Source: Lunularia cruciata
Lineage: Eukaryota; Streptophyta; Marchantiopsida; Lunulariales; Lunulariaceae
Assembly (NCBI GenBank): GCA_948567375.1
Contig: OX419756.1
Span: 50,074,552 to 50,138,551, forward strand
DNA: 64,000 nucleotides
Direction of reading: 5' to 3'
Position numbers and translations under genes: made by a program
The notes under the pieces: generated by a model
Database searches by the model: none
What the model was told of the DNA's origin: nothing
What the model saw: the letters and a program-made list of their open reading frames with translations, nothing else
In this document: positions 57,321 through 64,000 of the stretch, one piece after another
How positions within the stretch are numbered: position 1 is the stretch's first letter
Layout of the letters: each line of letters starts with the position of its first letter

Positions 57321-60300
57321 ATGGGTAGACACATACAGTCGGGTACAAAAATGGATGCACGGGATGTGAGCTCGACCAATGAGAACTTGATCCTTGAACA
57401 GGACCCAGCTGTTACCGGACTGGAACAACAACAACAACAACAGCAACAAAATCAGCTGACGAACGTGATCGCTCTGAGAGAAGGACAGAATTCTGAAGGG
57501 AGAAGTACGAACCTCGAAATTTCTTTGTCTGAACTAGAACCAGTGCAGCAAGCTCCGGCTGACGCTCATGCTTTCGCTGAGCCAGTGGGAGAAGAGCTAA
57601 AGCTTGAGAGAGATGAAATAGAAGCAGTAGCGGCGGCATCTTCTTCCCACCCGCTAATTGTTTGGGTGATAGACGCAAATGAGGGACCTGCCATTCTCTC
57701 CCCACCAGAAGTAGCAGCAGCAGCAGGAGGAGACTTAAGCTTGGCTATGCCCTCTCTAGTTTCTGAAGAGTCGCCCACGGCGGCACAGAGCAGATTCCCA
57801 AGCGCAAGTGTTGTTTATGGAGGAGATGAAGCAGCGGCTCCCAGTACTGCCGGAGATGTCAAGGTCGAAGCCAAGGCTCGAGACGATGAACAATTGAGGG
57901 TATCTGCTAACAATAAGCGCCTCGCAGACAATGCTGCAGCATCCCCGATGCGGTGGGACGCTGCTGGACTAGCAGACCCGCGTGAGACAAAGGTGCGCTC
58001 GGTGGACGCCATGAACAGAAATCGGATGGGAGCAAATTTCTCCAGCTCCCGCTGGGACCGAAGTTCCTGCGAGAGTCGGGCCCAAGGGCCTTCTAGTGCA
58101 CGGTGCTCTCAGGTGAGATTTCTTTCCCTTTAAGAAATTGCCCACAAGTGGTCGGCGTGTATTGACTTGCACTCACCACCAGCTTAAAGCGGAAACAAGA
58201 TTTTTGTTTAGTTCTTATCAATCACGTGTAGATATTACCGTGTGAATCTAATACACCCACATGAAAAGTCTTGTCTATAAAATTGCAATCAGTTTCGTGA
58301 CGCTAGGCTTAATCCCAGTTTCTTCTGGCTGAACGCGATCTGTCCTTGAAATTGCACTTCTGAAGTCCTCCACGCCACTCGGCTCGAGTGACATTATTGT
58401 TGTGGGGATTTCTCTCCTAAAGTTTGTGCACTACGTGCTGTCTGTGACTTGGATTGCAATCTGTGACTTGAAGTGATCTGTCGGTATCTGTTGAAATTAT
58501 TCTCGAGGCTCGAGCGACGGGTTTGTTGAACCCAATGATTCTCTTTCCCCACATTTGCCGTCATGAACTTGCTGGAGACGAAATGGCAACTAACATTGAT
58601 GGCTATCCGCCAATTTCGTACCATATGGTTTCCAGTCTTTGTAGCTTCCCATGCAGTGGATCCTCGAGTATCAATCACGTCAAGTCCTTCACTAGCAACA
58701 CTAGGGTCATGATCGCTCATTCCTGTGAGCGTTTGCTGAGACCATGATTGAGGATTAGCCGGGTGTCTGTCTCCCGTCTTTAGAAATTGGAAACCTCCTA
58801 CGGTCATGCTGCTATTGACGTATCGATGCTCCCATCGACATTTTTGCTTGATGCTCGGTCGACGGTCGAAAATGAATATCGACGGAGTCGAGTATATACT
58901 GGCAAACTACTGTGAGCTCGACTCTTGTCTGAGTTTCGCGAGGTCAGTCCTTTATCAGCAAATGTGTCTCGGGACCCCATATTCTAGACAAACCTGCATG
59001 AACGAACTTCTATGAGGACAGGAGAAGAGTCGAAGGTGAGTTTCCCACCTCACTTTTGGCAGTTTTTCAAGTTGTCCTTTGAAGCTTTATGATTTTCACG
59101 TTGTTTCGTACTCTGTTCTGTACACATGTGGGTTTTTCCTTGCATCTGTATATCACTAGAGGTAACGGATTGAGGCATCTATTTCTGACAGTCGGAAGCA
59201 GAATCAGGTCCAGTGCCGTTAAGGTTAATATATGTGATCCCGGAGTCAAACAGAGCCCATCTATCTCAAGTGCATTTGCCGCCACGGTAGTTCAAACATG
59301 ATTGCTATCGATAGTTCGTCTCCAGCAGAGGTCTCCCTCGCATTGTATTCCTACCAAAATTCTACGATGCATTGGCCTCGACATTCGAAATCGAAGTGGA
59401 GAAACCTTTACTACATAAATGCATCAGTGGGCATCAAATTCCCTCTCTAATTATTCTTCTACTCCGAGCCTTTTGAGCCTTATAGCTACAGGCTGGCCGC
59501 GCGGTGCTGATAGTATTTCAAACCGGCAAAGTTTTTGCTCTGCTTTCTTTCATGTCTTCGCACTAAGTCAAATTTAGATCAAACGTTGTTCCGGAAAACA
59601 TTTTCCTTGCTTTCGAACCCATTTCGTGCACCTTCCACGAGTAAGCGCCTAGTGTCAAGCACCTAAAGTCTCAATTTTTCCGCCTTGTTGCATATCAGAT
59701 CTCGGTATCAGATGCATGGTTTAGAAAGGGGCCTCAAATTTTGTTTCGAGTATTGGGAGGAATTTTGTGCTATTTAGATGTGAAAGAGGCGTGGGATGGG
59801 CGTTTCAAGTTGAGGCGGCGGCAGGCCTCGAGGAGGTCACCTTTGAATGAGTCCTTAGAGAGGAGAGCATGAGAATGGGATTCTGTCGTTTTATCCAGGC
59901 TCTTGCCGAGGACTGAGTCATTTGACTCTTGATAATCTGCATTCCCCACCCCTGCTCCTTTTTGTAGCCTTGCATTTATGGCGAGAACACGGGTAATTAA
60001 TGGGTCCAGATCCTCAATGTCTGCCTACGAGCTCAACCGTACGACCTAGAACTTGTTGTGCTTCAGATCAGGTGCTATGCTAAATTTCTCTTCGCCATTG
60101 GGAAGAAAGGATTATCTCTACTAGACGAATTACTTCTTTCCTTTCCGTTACAGTCTCAAGCATCGCATCTACGGAAACAAGCAACCAAACGCACTACAGT
60201 AGGCACCTGATTGCTGGAAAGTACTCCGCGATTGAATAGTGTATTAGAGTCTCCAGTGAAATAAGTTCGTAATTCATTTCTGAACTCCAGAAGATACGCT

Positions 60301-62299
60301 TGTGTGAGTCTGGATGCTATGGGGCACCATCCTCACCTTCGTGATGGATGAGATTAAAGCTCAATAACGTGGTATATGGTTGTAGGTATCCTAAATGGTC
60401 TTTCGACAGCAGATGTATATTCCGCCGGCAATCTGAAATGAGAATTTCAGATTCATCCAACTCAAAAGCTTTATCCTTCTTTCGGTTATTCCACGAACTG
60501 AGAGATGGTTCAATTTCGCAGTTACTTTCTGGGAACGGAGTTTTGTTTGTGTTAGTTTCTGGAAAATTGGGGTGATGTTCCGTTCCTCCAGGGCCTCGAC
60601 ACGTCATGATTATTCTCGGAAAAACCGTGAATTCTAGCAACATTACGTTTCCTTCGTACTTCTTAGGCTTGCAGTGGAATTCCATTCTCATCTCAAATGA
60701 GCTGTCGATTCAATCCTCCACTAAAGCGCCTCAAAGAAGTCTTCGTAATTTGTCACTTTCGATCGCGGATCGGATTGGTATGGCTTTCGGTCACTACAAA
60801 TTCTTTCCTCTGTCTTCTAATCCGGCTCGTCTCTTGTTTCTTGTTTTTCTGAGAGCGCTACTGTTGATCAATCGGCTTTCTTCTTCGTCCGCTCGTCCAA
60901 TAAACTTTGTCCTCTTTAGGGCATGAGAGAAATCATCATGGGCTCTCTGTTCTTTAATGTTTCTCCCTGTCAGACTGTCCTCTACTCTGGTCCGTCCCCC
61001 GTTTCTTGTCTCTCGAGAGGTGAGAAAAGAGATATCGTCTTGAGCTCTCAATTTGTTGTTGTTTCCCTTTGAACACAAACTGTCCAGAAGAAGAAAGCAC
61101 AGTCCACCGAAGGACTGAGAAGTGTCCTTGTTGTTCAAATAGCGAAGTAAACTTGATACTTTGGTATTCATGTACTTCACCGGAAGAACACGGAGTTTGA
61201 CCTTCAATTCACGTAAAGAACATGGACTTGCCGGGACCAGTCAATTCTACTTTGCAATTGAAATAATTCTTGAAGTTCATGGGAAAAACATGGAGATTTT
61301 ACGTTTGAAATTTTACTGTGCTATTGAAATAGTTCTTGCACATCACGAGATGAACATGTAGACTGTCCTTGAACTTCACAGAAAGAACAGACGATTGCCT
61401 TTGAAATTCACGTAAAACAGGACATGTCCAGGGATTTTCCAATACCAGTTTTGGGTTGTTATGGACATTGCCCTTCAACTTCAAGAACTCTACACTAAGG
61501 GATTCCTGAATCTCCTCTCATGAGTTATGATCCTGTTTGGCTTTGTATCTCGCTTAAGGGAATCTCCGTGTTCTTGTGGTGGGCCATGTAATTCAATGAA
61601 CAGAATTGTATCATGTCCCAAAATTTAAAACCTGGTAAAAATTAATTCAAAGTGGCATTTCTAACAAAAGTTTGCTTTTCTTTGTCGCAGGGTGATCCAG
61701 AAATCGACAGTGTCATGTCTGATGCCGCTAGCTCGATGCAAATCGATGCTGTGAGGATTTCACCTTCTCGAGAATCAAGCCCGGAACCCACAGTTGTTGA
61801 CCTCGAAGAAAGGCAAGAGTGGCTCCGTAAGCAGTCCATTGAGATGCGGTTTAAGCCTGGTCGAAGCCGTCCCCAAGGACCCCCATTAAGGCCGATCAAT
61901 AACATGCCCACGGTTCCTCATAACGAGTGTCAGGACTGGTTCAGTCAAGTGGAGCGCAAGAACAACGACAAGAGAAATAGCCCTGAAGCCCCGTCTTTAA
62001 GCGAAAGGTTTGTCCCACGATGAGAATGTTAGAAGAGAAGGATTTTCGACTATTTGCAAGGTTAGTATTAGAAACTGGCTAAATCATATTTCACTTATCA
62101 TCCGTTCAGCTTTCTAGTTGTTGCTTGTTCATGAGTCACTCGTGTCTTCGAAGCTCTGAGCGTGTTTGAAGACGATCAGATGAAGATGCTATGCGTTCTA
62201 AATTCTGTCTATGTTTTGTTCTCCAGGTATAATTGTGACATTCACAGAGAGACACCTTTGAAGCGAGGACGCTGGAAGAAGAGTTTGCAGCAGCCTTGA
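57321..62299 (+). CDS. Unrecognised plant protein, three exons (57321-58112, 61691-62007, 62227-62299)
   Basis: About 393 residues. Exon 1 ends CTCTCAG|GTGAGA and exon 2 begins after TTTGTCGCAG, joining in frame as RCSQ-GDPEIDS. Exon 2 ends GCGAAAG|GTTTGT and exon 3 follows TTCTCCAG, giving SER-YNCDIHRETPLKRGRWKKSL and a stop at 62297-62299. If intron 2 is retained, the frame ends at 62023. Residues 36-43 are poly-Gln. Exon 1 is acidic, Ala/Ser-rich and probably disordered. The C-terminal ~85 residues (from about 308: WLRKQSIEMRFKPG, LRPINNMP, NECQDWFSQVERKNN) are denser and look conserved, ending in a basic Lys/Arg patch that could act in nuclear localisation. ATG 57321 is the first in-frame one after the stop at 57252; ATG 57351 has a better context (A at -3, G at +4). 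No function assigned. Confidence 0.75.
58113..61690 (+). other. Intron 1 of the host gene (3.6 kb)
   Basis: Bounded by GT and AG as described for the gene. Small ORFs inside have no recognisable content. From about 61140 to 61490 a degenerate ~60-bp word series recurs (CTTGAACTTCACRGAAAGAACA, TTGAAATTCACGTAAA, GAAGTTCATGGGAAAAACATGGA). An undetected internal exon cannot be excluded. Confidence 0.6.
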
Positions 62300-62700
62300 A
62301 TGATGACATCAGTACACTCTACAACTGTAGACAAGGACAAAGAAGAAGAAGAAGAAGAAGAAGAAGAGAGCTCCGAATAGATCGTTCTATTAGAGAGCAG
62401 AAGATAAGTCCCTCTTAAACGTGGGGAGAATTTTAGGCAGAACAATCATCATAGCAGAGCAGAACAATAACAACGACCAAAAAGATTCTCGGGTTTAGGC
62501 TCCCTGAGCTTCTACTGCACACGTACAATAGAAACAGTCGTAGGAAATGTGGGAGAAACACATTACATACCTTACCCTTATACAATACATACATCCATTC
62601 CATTGATAGAAGTTAGATGATAGCCGACTGAGGGTGCCGTAGCTCTCTGTATATATCTCTCCTGTTCATAAGACACATCCATCTCAATGTAAAAGGTTAC
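62300..62700 (+). other. Likely 3' untranslated region of the host gene
   Basis: Follows the exon 3 stop. Holds an (AAG)n run at 62339-62367. TGTATATATC near 62650 and AATGTAAAAGG near 62688 are plausible plant polyadenylation elements. The exact end is not determined. Confidence 0.4.
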
Positions 62701-63424
62701 AGGCACCCAACAATACCAGCAAAAGAATTCCAACTGTCATTCTCGCCCACTGTTCACTGCTACTGTATTGAGTATTGACTTTATGGTGTATGATTGATTG
62801 AAATCTTCTCCAATCGTTCTGTAGAGATAGCGTCCAGCCACCATGGAGGTGCTGCTACAGGTAGACAGGCAAGGAAGGGGCTCGGTCGTTAAATTGATTC
62901 TCATGTAAGGGCAACAAAAACGTGCCTGGCCCCAATTTAAGTGCTGTTGTTCTACACAGTGGAGTAATATTGTATATCAATAGAGGAAAGAGAGGGAGTA
63001 GTAGTCGTCAGTAAGGGGAGTGGATACAGTAGAATCACTCGTGGGAAAGTTCATTAGTTCAAGTCGAGCACTTAATTTTTCTCCAGGAACTTGAAAAGAT
63101 TGCCTAAAAGGGCTCTGATTTTGAACAGATCCGCAGAATGTTCTCTAAGCGTTGCTACGTCGCAGCCAGGCAGGGCCTAAATCTTTGGCGCAATGAATGA
63201 TCTCTATTCCGACACATTGCTAGCAAGCAGAAGTGGAGTGACAGAATCGCTCTTCTTTTGACTTGACGGGTGCAGCAGTCTGGGCCATAGTGAGACTGAC
63301 AGTACACGAGCTAGTGAATTAAGAAGGCAGAGCTGGGGCATCATGCATGGGGCATCCATCAGGTAGGGACGCGCGCGAGAGATCCAGCATGTGCCGCCGG
63401 TTGTTGGTGGCGCTAATTGCGATG

Positions 63425-63488
<64 letters not shown>

Positions 63489-64000
63489 GAAAATAAAACA
63501 TTATGCTTCTGGATTCACTGTGATATTTTTCTCTCTCGCATCCATTCCCAACGCCAAACACCTCAGAGAGGAAGGAAGGGAAGAAGGCAGGCAAGGAGGC
63601 AGAGCGTCCACTTTCCGGTACGTACAGACACTGTGTTTGCACTTTCTCTCCTTGGGCTACTGCTCTTGCTTTACTTAAATATCGTCCCTGTACCTCGGTG
63701 AACAGAGAGAAATTCTCTCCGTTAACCGAGGACGTTTTGCATTTACGTGGAGAATTTACTACTGGCAACTAAGGCTGTCGCAAAACAAAGAGAAAGAGGG
63801 AGAGAGAAATAGAGGAACTCCAGCAGGAGAAGGCCACCTGTAAGTCCGAGCTGTAGACGTACGCCCAGGATTGGCATATCGTTCGCAGCATCATTAGCTG
63901 GATCAATTCTCGCCTGCATCATACCCTGCAAGAACTTTGAATGAATGAACTTTTTCCTCGTTTCGCTAGAACGGCTCCTTGAGGCGCCATACGCACAGAC
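62701..64000. other. Downstream intergenic region
   Basis: Gene-like base composition with a purine-rich stretch at 63570-63610. The open frames on the minus strand depend partly on the AG microsatellite and show no recognisable protein. It may be the leader of a gene beyond the window. Confidence 0.35.
63429..63482. repeat. (AG)27 microsatellite
   Basis: 54 bp of uninterrupted AG dinucleotides. Confidence 0.97.

Noticed and set aside
63319-63768. 149-codon minus-strand frame with a Ser/Leu run
   Set aside because: The run is the (AG)27 microsatellite read in frame; the remainder has no recognisable content.
1-64000. CRISPR arrays, bacterial operons, rRNA genes or organellar genes
   Set aside because: None seen; the only regularly spaced repeats are LTR units and microsatellites.

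Overview
The window looks like nuclear DNA of a land plant, most likely a non-seed plant such as a moss (inference only; no diagnostic gene is present). About the first 52 kb is AT-rich and made mostly of decayed, nested LTR retrotransposons. About the last 11 kb (from ~53 kb) is richer in GC and holds the only convincing host gene. Nothing suggests a bacterial or organellar source: there are no operons, rRNAs or CRISPR arrays, and the host gene has GT-AG introns.

Layout: 1-1188, 3' end of a Ty3/gypsy element (family A) with its LTR. 2250-5290, a decayed minus-strand ORF of unknown family, split by a solo LTR (2847-3426). 6.2-12.5 kb, AT-rich filler with a small GC-rich gene fragment at 10.02-10.35 kb. 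12.5-14.15 kb, 5' part of a second gypsy family (family B), cut by a minus-strand family A remnant (14150-16285). 19372-24690, a family A element with both LTRs and a tRNA-Met-type primer-binding site, carrying a solo LTR of a third family (C). 24691-35690, a long, broken family B element. 37-44 kb, another solo LTR and two small elements with terminal inverted repeats. 45419-46657, two adjacent long hairpins. 49864-49935, a (TA)36 tract. 56-62.7 kb, a three-exon gene for an unrecognised protein with a long leader.

The most striking item is the family B element. In order it shows gag, a CCHC zinc knuckle, aspartic protease, a domain with C5-cytosine DNA methyltransferase motifs, reverse transcriptase, RNase H, integrase, an integrase C-terminal region and a PHD-type zinc finger. 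A retroelement carrying a candidate DNA-methylation writer and a chromatin reader would be a notable system. This copy is dead: it has many stops and frameshifts, a 416-bp insert with a 9-bp target duplication, and a 2.4-kb family C insertion inside the methyltransferase region.

Insertion order can be read in places. Family A LTRs landed in family B copies, with an unfilled target site visible in the paralogous copy. Family C LTRs landed in both A and B. Stops in the retroelement frames are mostly of the CAG/CAA to TAG/TAA and TGG to TGA/TAG kind, as expected from long-term deamination of methylated cytosines.
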